A stretch of DNA of 49,621 bases from VXYL01 sp964348085 (GCA_964348085.1 CAYGBI010000024.1:1-49621), one strand, 5' to 3'; counted from the stretch's first letter, positions 29,783 through 39,312 are shown. Program-made: numbers and translations. The notes: generated by a model not told the origin, from the sequence alone.

Positions 29783-30187
29783 GTGGGTAACGTGCAGGCG
29801 CGAGTTGGCGTGCCGAGGGCGGGCTTCTCGCTGTTGGAGCTCTTGATCGCAGTCGTTGTCATGGCGGTGATCGTGGCCATCGGCATCCCGATGTATCGCG
29901 GCTACGTCGCCACGGCGCGAGAAGGCATCATGGTCAATCAAATGGCTTCGATGTCCGTCTTTCAGGAAGACACCCGGCTGCGAACCGGCAGCTACGGCGC
30001 CGGCGACTACAACGCCGCCAACGGCGTCACCACGCTCACCGACGCCATCGGTTGGGCGCCGTCGCGCGACGACGGTATCGTCTTTCGGGTCACCGCCAGC
30101 AGCGCAAGCTGGACGGTGACCGCGACGGACCCGTCGGGGAAGACGCTTTGCCGCGTGTTTCCCGCCGGCGAACCCTGTTCGTCGTGA
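29783..30187 (+). CDS. Second type IVa pilin-like protein
   Basis: The roughly 134-residue prepilin starts at GTG 29783, one base after the pilA stop, with another GTG at 29792. The leader ends G|FSLLELLIAVVVMAVIVAIG, Glu at +5. The C-terminus has two cysteines (TLCRV and EPCSS) that can form the usual pilin disulfide loop, which the first pilin lacks. It resembles PilE-type pilins, so either gene could encode the major subunit. Confidence 0.82.
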   Translation: MGNVQARVGVPRAGFSLLELLIAVVVMAVIVAIGIPMYRGYVATAREGIMVNQMASMSVFQEDTRLRTGSYGAGDYNAANGVTTLTDAIGWAPSRDDGIVFRVTASSASWTVTATDPSGKTLCRVFPAGEPCSS

Positions 30188-30298
30188 GCGACGCCAACGC
30201 GCACAGCACGGTCGCGGTATGCACCCGACGATCCCCGCCCAGTCGAGGCCCACCTTGCGTGGGAGTCGCGCTTCGAGTTCAGGCTTGTGTCGCGTCAG

Positions 30299-30351
30299 CT
30301 AGAGTCTGACGGACTTGGCGGCGTTAGCCGCGAAGTCCGTCAGACTGCTAG
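30299..30351. terminator. Long hairpin downstream of the pilin pair
   Basis: A 14-bp perfect stem (AGTCTGACGGACTT at 30303-30316 with its complement at 30333-30346) encloses a five-pair GC stem with loop GTTA. Flanking CTAG boxes extend the outer stem past a one-base bulge. About 23 pairs form in all. It lies 110 bases after the second pilin stop and about 100 bases before the tRNA. No T-run follows, so it may end pilin transcription, stabilise the mRNA or be a repeat element. Confidence 0.55.
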
Positions 30352-30448
30352 GGCGGCTTGGGCTGGAGGCGAAAGGCGGCGCAGGGAGGCGACGGCTTCG
30401 TGGCGCTAGCGGAAGCCGCGAGAGGCGCGTTAACATCCTCTTGGCGAT

Positions 30449-30503
<55 letters not shown>

Positions 30504-30525
<22 letters not shown>

Positions 30526-31364
30526 ACGGTGACTATGCGCATGGACATATCCAACGGCGCGACTTTTTTGGTCAGTTCGCCGACGGATATGAAGTCCACG
30601 CCGGTGCTCGCGACTTCGGCGACCGTCGCCATCGTGATCCCGCCGGAGGCTTCCAAGGCGACGCGGCCCTTGGCTTGCGCTACCGCTCGCCGCAATTCGC
30701 CGACGGAGTGGTTGTCCAGCAGTACTTGATCGACACCTGCAGCGATGGCTGCGGCGAGTTCGTCGCCGTTTTCCACCTCCACCTCCACCGGCTTGCCGGG
30801 ATGCAGCCGCCGTGCCTGACGCACCGCCGCAGCGATGCTACCGGCGGCGGCGATGTGGTTCTCCTTTAGCAAGTAGGCGTCGAAGAGGCCTAAACGGTGG
30901 TTGCGAGCGCCACCCACGCGCACGGCGTATTTCTGCGCCAGCCGCAAACCGGGCAGCGTCTTGCGGGTGTCGAGGATGACCGCGTCGGTAGCCGCGACGG
31001 CGCTCACGTATTGACGAGCTCGCGTGGCCGTCGCGGACAACAACTGCATGAAGTTGAGCGCCGTACGCTCCACCGTAAGCAACCCTCGGGCCGGCCCGGA
31101 CAGTTCGACGAGCGTATCGCCCGCCGCCACGCGCTCGCCGTCGGCGACCCGCCACCGCAAGACAATCTCCGGCTCGACCTGACGACAGGCCTCGATCACC
31201 CACGGCCGGCCACAAAACACCCCGTCGTCCCGAGTGACGACCCGCGCCACGGCTCGGGTATCCGGGGCGATGAGCGCGGCGTTGATGTCGCCGCTGCCGA
31301 CATCCTCGCGCAACGCAGCCCGCACGTCGCGTTTGACCGCCTCGGCATCTGGTTCCATATTCAT
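30504..31364 (-). CDS. nadC: Nicotinate-nucleotide pyrophosphorylase (quinolinate phosphoribosyltransferase)
   Basis: The 286-residue enzyme makes nicotinate mononucleotide from quinolinate and PRPP in NAD synthesis. Diagnostic segments are ALREDVGSGDINAAL at the start, ILDTRKTLPGLRLAQKYAV in the middle, and LEASGGITMATVAEVASTGV near the end. ATG 31364 or the next ATG at 31358 is the start. The last codons read into the tRNA-Thr 3' end on the opposite strand. The start lies six bases from the divergent ampD start. Confidence 0.94.
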
Positions 31365-31370
31365 CAGTAT

Positions 31371-31919
31371 ATGTTCACGGTTGCCGCCGATCATTGGCTG
31401 CGCGGCGTTCGGCGCGTGCCCTCCCCGAACGCGGACTCGCGTCCCGATGCGGACGACATCACGCTGGTGGTGGTGCATGGCATTTCGTTGCCGCCGGGGA
31501 AGTTCGGCACCGGACTGGTGGAGGCGCTCTTCACCAATAGCCTGGCGGTCACGGACCCGGCGCTCGCCGACCTCGCAGGCGTGCGCGTGTCCAGCCACAC
31601 ATTGATCTCCCGGCACGGCCGCGTGACCCAGTTCGTGCCGTTCGACCGGCGCGCCTGGCACGCCGGGGTCTCAACCCACGCCGGACGCGCCAACTGCAAC
31701 GACTATGCGATCGGCATCGAGCTCGAAGGAACCGACCACACACCCTACACGAGCACGCAGTACCTCCGCTTGGCCGAGGTTCTCCGAGCGCTGTTCCGCC
31801 GTTATGCCCGGCTATCTCTGTCGGCGGTCGTCGGCCACGCCGAAATCGCGCCGGGGCGCAAAACGGACCCAGGACCGGCGTTCGACTGGTTCCGACTGAT
31901 GCGCTCCCTATGCGGATGA
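31371..31919 (+). CDS. ampD: 1,6-anhydro-N-acetylmuramyl-L-alanine amidase
   Basis: The 182-residue cytoplasmic amidase removes the stem peptide from anhydro-muropeptides during cell-wall recycling. Zinc ligands are H36 in VVVHGISLPPG, and His and Asp in VVGHAEIAPGRKTDPG; the acidic residue in IGIELEGTD is also conserved. The N-terminus WLRGVRRVPSPNADSRP matches the family, so ATG 31371 is right although no ribosome binding site is visible and nadC starts six bases away. Confidence 0.93.
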   Translation: MFTVAADHWLRGVRRVPSPNADSRPDADDITLVVVHGISLPPGKFGTGLVEALFTNSLAVTDPALADLAGVRVSSHTLISRHGRVTQFVPFDRRAWHAGVSTHAGRANCNDYAIGIELEGTDHTPYTSTQYLRLAEVLRALFRRYARLSLSAVVGHAEIAPGRKTDPGPAFDWFRLMRSLCG

Positions 31920-31963
31920 CCGCGCCGACCAAACGTCTCTGGAGTCCATCCCTCATAAGCACT

Positions 31964-32896
31964 ATGAAAACAAAGAGCTATGCGCTATTCACAGCGTCCG
32001 AATACCGCATCGGTATCGATCTCGGCGGCACCAAAATCGAAGGGGTACTACTCGACGGCGACGGCCGATGCGTGGCCAAAAGACGCCGCAGGACGCCCAA
32101 GAACTACCCGGATACGGTGGCTGCACTCACTGCGATGGTCGAGACATTCGACCGCTTGGCCGCCCCGACGCCGCCGCCGGTGGGAGTCGGCACGCCGGGC
32201 GCTTGGGTGGCGGCCAAAGGCGCCATGAAGAACTGCAACTCGACTTGGTTGAACGACAAGCCGCTCTTGGACGACCTGAACGTCAACTTGCACGGCCGCG
32301 TGCGCATCGCCAACGACGCCAACTGCTTCGCGCTGTCCGAGGCACTCGCCGGCGCCGGCAGTGGCGCAAGCGTCGTATTCGGCGTCATCCTCGGCACGGG
32401 TGTCGGCGGCGGCATCGTGGTGAACGGCAGGCTGCTTGCCGGCGCCAACGCCGTCGCCGGCGAGTGGGGACACACGCCGCTGCCTTACTTCCGCGCCGAT
32501 CCAAGCACGGCGGCGGTGGAAGAGGCGCTCCCCGACCGGCCTTGCTATTGCGGTCGGGTCAACTGCGTAGAGACCTTCCTCTCGGGTCCCGGCCTCGCCA
32601 AAACCCACGAAGCACTTGCCGGCGAGCGCCTAGCCGTCGAAGCAATCCCCGAAACCGCGGCCAGCGTCGACCTCTACATCGCCATGCTTGCCCGTTCGTT
32701 GGCACAGCTCGTCAACGTCTTGGACCCGGACGTGGTCGTTCTTGGCGGCGGCGTTTCCAACATTGCCCGGCTCACCGAGAACATGCCACACCACCTATCG
32801 CGTTACGGCTTCACCCTCGAAGGCCGAACCAAAGTCACGCGGGCTTTGCACGGCGACGCCAGCGGCGTCTTGGGCGCAGCACGGCTGTGGCCGTAA
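31964..32896 (+). CDS. ROK-family sugar kinase (NagK- or fructokinase-like)
   Basis: The 310-residue kinase begins with the phosphate-binding segment IGIDLGGTKIEGVLLDG and has the ROK signature region GVILGTGVGGGIVVNG. The zinc motif EWGHTPLP with CYCGRVNCVE matches bacterial N-acetylglucosamine kinases and ROK fructokinases. ATG 31964 is preferred because ATG 31910 overlaps ampD. Following ampD, a role in recycling N-acetylglucosamine from the wall is attractive but inferred. Confidence 0.87.
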   Translation: MKTKSYALFTASEYRIGIDLGGTKIEGVLLDGDGRCVAKRRRRTPKNYPDTVAALTAMVETFDRLAAPTPPPVGVGTPGAWVAAKGAMKNCNSTWLNDKPLLDDLNVNLHGRVRIANDANCFALSEALAGAGSGASVVFGVILGTGVGGGIVVNGRLLAGANAVAGEWGHTPLPYFRADPSTAAVEEALPDRPCYCGRVNCVETFLSGPGLAKTHEALAGERLAVEAIPETAASVDLYIAMLARSLAQLVNVLDPDVVVLGGGVSNIARLTENMPHHLSRYGFTLEGRTKVTRALHGDASGVLGAARLWP

Positions 32897-32930
32897 TCGG
32901 CATATAATCGCCGGCAGCCAAAGGAGCCCA

Positions 32931-35675
32931 ATGGCCAACTCAAGGGATTCGCAGCGTGGCGCCGCGGCCGAGGGAAACGGGCCGCGGCAGGACGCGCCTG
33001 CGAACCCGGCCCCCAACGCGAACGGCAGTGTGGACGCAAACCCGGCCGAGACCCGCGAGTGGCTCGATTCCCTCGAGTACATCTTGGCGAAGGACGGCAT
33101 CGAGCGCGCCAACTTCATCCTCGAACGGTTGTCCTCCCGGCTCACGCAAACCGGGGCACGCTTGCCCTACACCATCACGACGCCGTATCGCAACACCATT
33201 CCGGCCAATCGCGAGGCGTTCATGCCGGGCGATTTGTTCATGGAGCGTCGTATTCGCTCGCTCATCCGCTGGAACGCGCTGGCGATGGTGGTGCGCGCCA
33301 ACCGTCGGGGAGGCGACCTCGGCGGCCACATCTCGACCTTCGCTTCCGCGGCCACGCTCTACGACGTGGGTTTCAACTACTTCTTCCGGGGCCCGACCGA
33401 CGATCAAGCCGGCGACCTGATCTACTTCCAAGGCCACAGCGCACCCGGGATTTACGCGCGCTCGTTTGTCGAAGGGCGTTTGCACGAGAAGGACTTGGAC
33501 GCATTCCGGCAGGAAGTGGACGGCGGTCTGTCGTCCTACCCGCACCCTTGGCTGATGCCCGACTATTGGCAGTTTCCCACGGTGTCTATGGGCTTGGGAC
33601 CCATCCAAGCCATCTACCAAGCCCACATCATGAAGTACTTGGATAGCCGCGGCCTCATTCCTATGGGCGACCGCAAGGTTTGGGCGTTTCTCGGCGACGG
33701 CGAGTGCGACGAACCGGAGTCGCTCGGCGCGCTCGGCCTCGCCGGGCGGGAAAAACTCGACAATCTCATCTTCGTCGTGAACTGCAATCTACAGCGCTTG
33801 GACGGCCCGGTACGCGGCAACGGCAAGATCATCCAAGAACTCGAGGGGGCGTTTCGGGGCGCGGGATGGAACGTCATCAAAGTGATTTGGGGACGGTTGT
33901 GGGATCCGCTGTTCGCCAACGACACCGACGGATTGCTGCAGCAGCGCATGAACGAGGTAGTGGACGGGGAGTATCAGAACTACAAGGCCAAAGGCGGCGC
34001 TTACACCCGGGAGCATTTCTTCGGTAAGCACGCCGAGCTCGCCCGGCTCGTGGAGCGGCTGTCCGACGACGACATCATGCGCTTGAACCGAGGCGGCCAC
34101 GATCCGTTCAAGGTGTACGCGGCATACCATGCCGCCGCGCATCACCAAGGCGAGCCGACCGTCATCTTGGCGAAGACGGTCAAGGGTTACGGCATGGGCG
34201 ACGCCGGCGAGGCGGAGAACGCCACCCATCAGGTGAAAAAGCTGGATCTCGACGAGCTCAAGCACTTCCGGGACCGCTTCGACATCCCCTTAAGCGACGA
34301 CGACTTGGCGAACATCCCCTACTACCGCCCGCCGTCCGACGCGCCGGAGTCCGTCTACCTCAGACGTCAGCGCGACAAGCTCGGCGGCCCGATTCCGCAA
34401 CGCGAAGACTTGAAGCAGCCGATCGACCTGCCGCCTCGGAGCGTCTTCGACCAGCAATTGCAGGGCACCGGCGAACGGCCGATATCGACCACCATGGCGT
34501 TCGTGCGCATCCTCTCCACGCTGATCCGCGACAAGATCGGCCTCGGCAAGCGGATCGTGCCGATCATCCCCGACGAAGCGCGCACCTTCGGCATGGAAGG
34601 CATGTTCCGCCAGCTCGGCATCTATTCCTCCGAGGGCCAGCTCTACGAGCCCGAGGATTTCGGCGAAATCGCTTCGTATCGCGAGTCCCAAGACGGCCAA
34701 GTGCTCGAAGAAGGCATCAACGAATCCGGCGCCTTCGCAGCGTGGTTGGCCGCCGCGACCTCCTACAGCACGCATCGCTACACGCTGATTCCGTTCTACA
34801 TCTTCTACTCGATGTTCGGCTTCCAGCGCGTTGGCGATCTCGCTTGGGCGGCCGGGGATATGCAGGCGCGCGGCTTCCTACTCGGCGCGACCGCCGGCCG
34901 CACGACGCTCAATGGCGAGGGCTTGCAGCATCAAGATGGCCAAAGCCATCTGCTCGCCTCCACCATCCCCAACTGCGTCGCCTACGACCCCTGCTACGCC
35001 TACGAACTCGCCGTCATCGTTCACGACGGCTTGCGGCGCATGTTCACGGTCGGCGAGCGCGTCTTCTTCTATATCACCCTGATGAACGAGAATTACCCGC
35101 AGCCGGCCATGCCGAAAGGCGTCGCGGACGACATTCTCAAGGGCATGTACAAGCTGGAAACCATCGGCGAGGCAAGCACGGCAAAGCGCGTGCGCCTGCT
35201 CGGCAGCGGCACCATCCTCCGCGAAGTGCGCAAAGCCGCCCGCCGGCTGCACGATCACCACGGCGTCGCCAGCGACGTGTACAGCGTGACCAGCTTCACG
35301 GAACTCGCCCGGCAAGGCCAAGACGTGTCGCGCTGGAACCTGCTCCATGCCGACGAAGAGCCGCGCCGCAGCCACGTGGCCGAGTGCTTGGCGGGCGACG
35401 CGCCGGTGATCGCTTCGACGGACTACGTGAAGGCGCTCGCCGAGTCCATTCGCGGCCACTTCGACGCGCCCTACCGCGTATTGGGCACGGACGGCTTCGG
35501 GCGCAGCGACACACGAGAAAAGCTGCGCGACTTCTTCGAGGTGGATGAACGTTTCGTAACGCTTGCGGCACTGCGCGAACTGCAGGCACGGCAAGTGGTG
35601 TCGGCCGCGGAGGTCGCGGGTGCCATGCGCTCACTCGGTATTTCGCCAGACAAAGCCCGCCCGAGGCTTGAGTGA
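32931..35675 (+). CDS. aceE: Pyruvate dehydrogenase E1, homodimeric type
   Basis: The 914-residue E1 decarboxylates pyruvate with thiamine diphosphate. The ThDP-binding motif runs from GDGECDEPESLGAL to NCNLQRLDGPVRGNG. Near 645-680 is RTFGMEGMFRQLGIYSSEGQ, typical of this type. ATG 32931 has AAGGAG four bases upstream; the first 30 residues are a low-complexity Ala/Asn/Pro tail. A TATAAT at 32903-32908 could be a -10 box, but I see no matching -35. The stop overlaps the aceF start. Confidence 0.96.
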   Translation: MANSRDSQRGAAAEGNGPRQDAPANPAPNANGSVDANPAETREWLDSLEYILAKDGIERANFILERLSSRLTQTGARLPYTITTPYRNTIPANREAFMPGDLFMERRIRSLIRWNALAMVVRANRRGGDLGGHISTFASAATLYDVGFNYFFRGPTDDQAGDLIYFQGHSAPGIYARSFVEGRLHEKDLDAFRQEVDGGLSSYPHPWLMPDYWQFPTVSMGLGPIQAIYQAHIMKYLDSRGLIPMGDRKVWAFLGDGECDEPESLGALGLAGREKLDNLIFVVNCNLQRLDGPVRGNGKIIQELEGAFRGAGWNVIKVIWGRLWDPLFANDTDGLLQQRMNEVVDGEYQNYKAKGGAYTREHFFGKHAELARLVERLSDDDIMRLNRGGHDPFKVYAAYHAAAHHQGEPTVILAKTVKGYGMGDAGEAENATHQVKKLDLDELKHFRDRFDIPLSDDDLANIPYYRPPSDAPESVYLRRQRDKLGGPIPQREDLKQPIDLPPRSVFDQQLQGTGERPISTTMAFVRILSTLIRDKIGLGKRIVPIIPDEARTFGMEGMFRQLGIYSSEGQLYEPEDFGEIASYRESQDGQVLEEGINESGAFAAWLAAATSYSTHRYTLIPFYIFYSMFGFQRVGDLAWAAGDMQARGFLLGATAGRTTLNGEGLQHQDGQSHLLASTIPNCVAYDPCYAYELAVIVHDGLRRMFTVGERVFFYITLMNENYPQPAMPKGVADDILKGMYKLETIGEASTAKRVRLLGSGTILREVRKAARRLHDHHGVASDVYSVTSFTELARQGQDVSRWNLLHADEEPRRSHVAECLAGDAPVIASTDYVKALAESIRGHFDAPYRVLGTDGFGRSDTREKLRDFFEVDERFVTLAALRELQARQVVSAAEVAGAMRSLGISPDKARPRLE

Positions 35676-36952
35676 ACCGCGAAGTCACGATACCGGACAT
35701 CGGCGACGCCGAGGATGTCGAGGTGATCGAGATTTGCGTCTCGCCGGGCGAAAGCGTGGCGGAAAACGACGCGCTCATCGTCATCGAGTCCGACAAGGCG
35801 TCCATGGAAGTGCCGGCGCCGTTCGCTGGCACCGTCGCCGAGGTGCTGGTGGCGCTGACGGACCGGGTGAACGCCGGCGATGCGATCTTGCGGCTGCGCA
35901 CCGCCGACAGCGAGCCGGCGCCGACCGAAGCGCCAGCGAAAGATTCCGAGCGGGAAAGTGCGCCCGTCGCACCATCGACGACCCAACCTGCCGAAGTGCA
36001 GCCGTCGACAACACCGCCCGCGCCCACCCCGACAGCGGCACCGCCAGCCGAATCCGAGCCGGGAGACCGCGTTTACGCCGGCCCCGCCGTGCGTCGCTTG
36101 GCGCGCGAGCTCGGCGTCGATCTGCGCTCGGTGACCGGCACAGCCCGCGGCGGGCGCATCGTCAAGGACGACGTCAAAGCGTTCGTCAAGGGCACCCTCG
36201 CTGCGCCCGAAGGGCCACGCCCTGCACCGATGGACGAGGTGGACTATTCGCGCTTCGGCGACATCGAAGTGCAGCCGCTCAGCCGAACCCGCGCCCGGGG
36301 TGCTGCGAACCTGCAACGCAGTTGGCGGCAGGTGGTTCACGTCACCCAGCACGACGAAGCGGACGTGACCGACTTGGAGGACTTTCGCGCTTCGTTGCGC
36401 GAGGAAGTCGCGGCGCTAAGCGTGAAGCTGACGCCGCTGCCGTTTGTAATCAAGGCTTGCGTCCACGCCCTGAAGGCACACCCGCAATTCAACGCATCGC
36501 TGGATGCCGGCGTCACGGCGCTCATTCACAAGCGCTACTACCACATCGGCATCGCCGTGGACACGAACGATGGCCTCATCGTGCCCGTAGTGCGCAACGC
36601 CGATCGCTTGGGCCTCCTCGAACTCGCCACGGAGACGGCGCGACTTGCCGATGCCGCGCGGCGAAGGCGGCTTAAACCGGACGAAACGCAAGGCGGCAGC
36701 TTCACCGTCTCCAGCTTGGGCAATCTCGGCGGCACGGGCTTCACGCCCATCGTCAACGCGCCGGAAGTGGCGATCTTAGGGGTGGCCCGCCTACAAACCC
36801 GCCCGCAGTGGGACGGCACGGCCTTCCAGCCCCGCAAAGTCCTGCCGCTGTCGCTCTCCTACGACCACCGAGCCATAAACGGCGCCGAGGCGGGACGGTT
36901 TGTCGCCGACGTGGGCAAACTGCTAGGGGACATTCGGCGTATGACGCTGTAA
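35672..36952 (+). CDS. aceF: Pyruvate dehydrogenase E2, dihydrolipoyl acetyltransferase
   Basis: The 426-residue core subunit has one lipoyl domain (K42 in ESDKASMEV), a Pro/Ala/Thr linker at about 85-130, a peripheral-subunit-binding domain (YAGPAVRRLARELGVD) and a catalytic domain with SYDHRAINGAE. Asn replaces the Asp of the usual DHRxxDG motif; I recall the same in some pseudomonad-type E2 proteins. Start GTG 35672 overlaps the aceE stop (GTGA). One lipoyl domain is fewer than in E. coli. No E3 gene follows. Confidence 0.94.
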   Translation: MNREVTIPDIGDAEDVEVIEICVSPGESVAENDALIVIESDKASMEVPAPFAGTVAEVLVALTDRVNAGDAILRLRTADSEPAPTEAPAKDSERESAPVAPSTTQPAEVQPSTTPPAPTPTAAPPAESEPGDRVYAGPAVRRLARELGVDLRSVTGTARGGRIVKDDVKAFVKGTLAAPEGPRPAPMDEVDYSRFGDIEVQPLSRTRARGAANLQRSWRQVVHVTQHDEADVTDLEDFRASLREEVAALSVKLTPLPFVIKACVHALKAHPQFNASLDAGVTALIHKRYYHIGIAVDTNDGLIVPVVRNADRLGLLELATETARLADAARRRRLKPDETQGGSFTVSSLGNLGGTGFTPIVNAPEVAILGVARLQTRPQWDGTAFQPRKVLPLSLSYDHRAINGAEAGRFVADVGKLLGDIRRMTL

Positions 36953-36965
36953 TCGCCCTCGACGG

Positions 36966-37526
36966 TCAACCGGGTCGCCGCACGCCGGCCCATGCCCGCT
37001 CGCTGTCGGCGAGGCTGCGCGCCAGCACGAACAGGTAATCCGAAAGCCGGTTTAGATATACGCCGGCCCCGCAGTCTTTGAGTTCTTGCACGGCGTCCGC
37101 GGCCCGCCACCAGCGGCGTTCGGCGCGTCGCACCACCGTCCGCGCCACATGCGCCGCGGCCGCAGCCCTGCCGCCACCCGGCAAGATGAACTCGCGCAGC
37201 GGCGCTAGGCGTTCGTTGAGCGCGGCGGTTTCCGTCGCCAGCTCGGCGGCGCACCGCGGCCAATCGACGGCGACACGGCCACCGGCGACCACGGCGCCGA
37301 TGTCGAATAAGCGCGATTGGATGATGTGCAGAAGCTCGCCGACAGCGGCGCCGTCGGCTTCCACGGCGAGGACGCCAAGGCAACTATTGGCTTCATCCAA
37401 CGCGCCGACCAGCTCGATCTTCGCGTCGTACTTCCAGTAACGGCTGCCGTCCGCGAGGGAGGTGTGGCCATCGTCGCCGCTACGGGTGGTTACCCGGTCG
37501 ATGCGGAGACGGTCGCCGCCGCCCAT
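36966..37526 (-). CDS. Cob(I)alamin adenosyltransferase, PduO type
   Basis: The 186-residue enzyme attaches the adenosyl group to cobalamin. Family marks are TTRSGDDGHTSLADG near the start, VGALDEANSCLGV, and LNRLSDYLFVLAR near the end. It is convergent with aceF. Downstream of a CmcJ-like gene by 24 bases on the same strand, it may share that transcript. The natural partner, an adenosylcobalamin-dependent enzyme, is not in the window. Confidence 0.9.
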   Translation of the reverse strand: MGGGDRLRIDRVTTRSGDDGHTSLADGSRYWKYDAKIELVGALDEANSCLGVLAVEADGAAVGELLHIIQSRLFDIGAVVAGGRVAVDWPRCAAELATETAALNERLAPLREFILPGGGRAAAAAHVARTVVRRAERRWWRAADAVQELKDCGAGVYLNRLSDYLFVLARSLADSERAWAGVRRPG

Positions 37527-37550
37527 CGCGCGATGTCGTGCTTGAACCTC

Positions 37551-38801
37551 CTAGAAGAATACGAACGTTCGAACCACGACATTCTTCCGGCAGCGCGCGT
37601 CGGCGGGCGCCGTCGGGTCCACGCAAGCCGTGTGGAACGACCAGCGGGAGACAGAGCCGTCGGTGACCGAGTCGTAGCACTTCAGCATCGACACCTCAGT
37701 GGACTTCTGCTGCGGGAACCAATACCACTCGTGCTCCGGCCGATACGTGAAGCGGGTGGTCTCGCCCACACGATCATCGTAGATGCGGTAGTTGGTGATG
37801 TAGGGCTGATCCGCGAACGACGGCCACGCGCAAAGCACGAAGGGGTTCTGCTCCACCGTCTCCATGGGTTTCGCCAAGTTGATCGACATGAATCGCCGCG
37901 ACATCTTGGCGTCCGCCTGCGCTTCCGTGTAGTGCTGCGTGCGTCCGAAGTTGCGCAGGTTTTTGGTCAGCAGCTCACGGCACCGCACACGCCCGCTGTT
38001 GTCGTTCAAGTCGTTGTGTACGAGGTTCGCGTAGCCCCTATTGACCCCGGGGTTCTTCGCCTCTTGGTCTTCCGTGCGATCACCGGTGTAGTCTTTGTCG
38101 AATACGTCGTGGTTGTACACCAGCGCATCCGTGGCGCCGGGAAAGAACGCCAACAGGAGCTTCTCGATCTCCAGGTAGAACACCCGCTCCACCTCCTCCG
38201 AGTCGTAGAAGTTCTGGCATTTCGATTCGCAGTGCGCCAACGAAACGCCCAGTTTGTCCATGCACTCCGGGCTGCTCGGCGAAAGCCCGGGGTAGTACTC
38301 CGCCATGCGACGGGCGTCGCGCAGCACTTGGGGAAAGTAGAGGCAGCGGCGTCCGTTGTCCCGTTCGTCCTTCCGCAACGCTTCGGCTTCGGCCTTGCGC
38401 GAGGAGTCCCGCCATAAGGCGTTGGAGGAGACGATGGAGTAGGACGGCTGCTCGCAGACGGTGTAGCGCAACGGCAGCGCCAACCCGCCTTCCGGCGCTT
38501 CGATGCCGTTGGCGCGAATGTACGCCATGCATTCGTCGTATTGACGAAATCCAACGCCCCACTTGGTGGCGATGGGTCCCGGCGGCGCGTTTTCCAACAT
38601 GTCGATGACCGCCTGCCGCTCCGGGTTGGTGGTCTGCGCAAGCGCCGCCTGCGTCGCCACGGCGGTACCCGCGTCGCCGCCTTGGTCGAAGGACATATAG
38701 GAAAGTCCGCCATTGTCCGCAAACGGTGGCGGCTGTCCTTTGGTGAGTTCGAAGGAAGGAACGTAGGCAGATGCCTGTGCGCCGTTCGTAGCTTGGTTCA
38801 T
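37551..38801 (-). CDS. CmcJ/NvfI-family oxygenase-like protein
   Basis: This 416-residue protein resembles the CmcJ/NvfI family, whose members act in secondary metabolism as non-heme iron hydroxylases or related enzymes. The supporting segments are ALVYNHDVFDKDY, LVHNDLND, RRFMSINLAKPMETV, EWYWFPQQKSTEVSMLKCYD and a C-terminal SFHTACVDPTAPADARCRK. It is longer than usual, with an N-terminal extension and extra cysteines. ATG 38801 is preferred. No biosynthetic cluster is adjacent, so the substrate is unknown. Confidence 0.7.
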   Translation of the reverse strand: MNQATNGAQASAYVPSFELTKGQPPPFADNGGLSYMSFDQGGDAGTAVATQAALAQTTNPERQAVIDMLENAPPGPIATKWGVGFRQYDECMAYIRANGIEAPEGGLALPLRYTVCEQPSYSIVSSNALWRDSSRKAEAEALRKDERDNGRRCLYFPQVLRDARRMAEYYPGLSPSSPECMDKLGVSLAHCESKCQNFYDSEEVERVFYLEIEKLLLAFFPGATDALVYNHDVFDKDYTGDRTEDQEAKNPGVNRGYANLVHNDLNDNSGRVRCRELLTKNLRNFGRTQHYTEAQADAKMSRRFMSINLAKPMETVEQNPFVLCAWPSFADQPYITNYRIYDDRVGETTRFTYRPEHEWYWFPQQKSTEVSMLKCYDSVTDGSVSRWSFHTACVDPTAPADARCRKNVVVRTFVFF

Positions 38802-38892
38802 TGGGACAAGTCCCTCGCTGGCCGCCGTCGGAAACCCGCGAGTATGGCACAAAGGACCAGTACTTGCAGAAGCCCCGGCGACGCACAGACTG

Positions 38893-39213
38893 TCAAGGGG
38901 ACCAGCGGAAACGGCTCAAGTCCACGCGTTCCCCCCGAAACACCACGTCTTCCGCACGCAGCAGACGCCGTTGCCGGCACCCGGCAGCCCCCGGCAACGA
39001 GCTCTTGCCCGACGCGTTGACGACCCGATGCCACGGCAGGCGGCTGCCCCGCGGGAGCCCGCCAAGCGCACGCCCTACGCTGCGCGCACCGCCGGGCAAG
39101 CCGGCAAGGTCGGCGACCTGTCCGTACGTCGCCACACACCCAAACGGAATACTGGCGACAACTTGGTAGATGCGTTCGGCTCGGGTCGGGTTGTCCGCTT
39201 CGGCAATCGACAT
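38893..39213 (-). CDS. Alkyltransferase-like DNA repair protein (ATL)
   Basis: The 106-residue protein has the DNA-binding fold of O6-alkylguanine transferases: IPFGCVATYGQVADLAGLPG and GRALGGLPRGSRLPWHRVV. The catalytic Cys of the usual PCHR motif is Trp61, which defines ATL proteins. These flag O6-alkylguanine for nucleotide excision repair rather than removing the alkyl group. It is divergent from groES across a 172-base regulatory region. Confidence 0.92.
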   Translation of the reverse strand: MSIAEADNPTRAERIYQVVASIPFGCVATYGQVADLAGLPGGARSVGRALGGLPRGSRLPWHRVVNASGKSSLPGAAGCRQRRLLRAEDVVFRGERVDLSRFRWSP

Positions 39214-39268
39214 TGGCGGCTAGGCTCTTCGTTGGCCGCTCGCGAGCCGAAAAATCCGCAAGCGGGGG

Positions 39269-39296
39269 TTGAATAACGGAAATCCACCCCTATCAT
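39269..39296 (+). promoter_or_regulatory. Candidate groESL promoter
   Basis: TTGAAT (39269-39274) and TATCAT (39291-39296) are separated by 16 bases and lie just upstream of the CIRCE operator. The CCCCTAT stretch before the -10 also has some likeness to a heat-shock sigma-32 -10 element, so the sigma factor is not certain. Confidence 0.5.
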
Positions 39297-39312
39297 AAGC
39301 GCCGCTAGAGCG

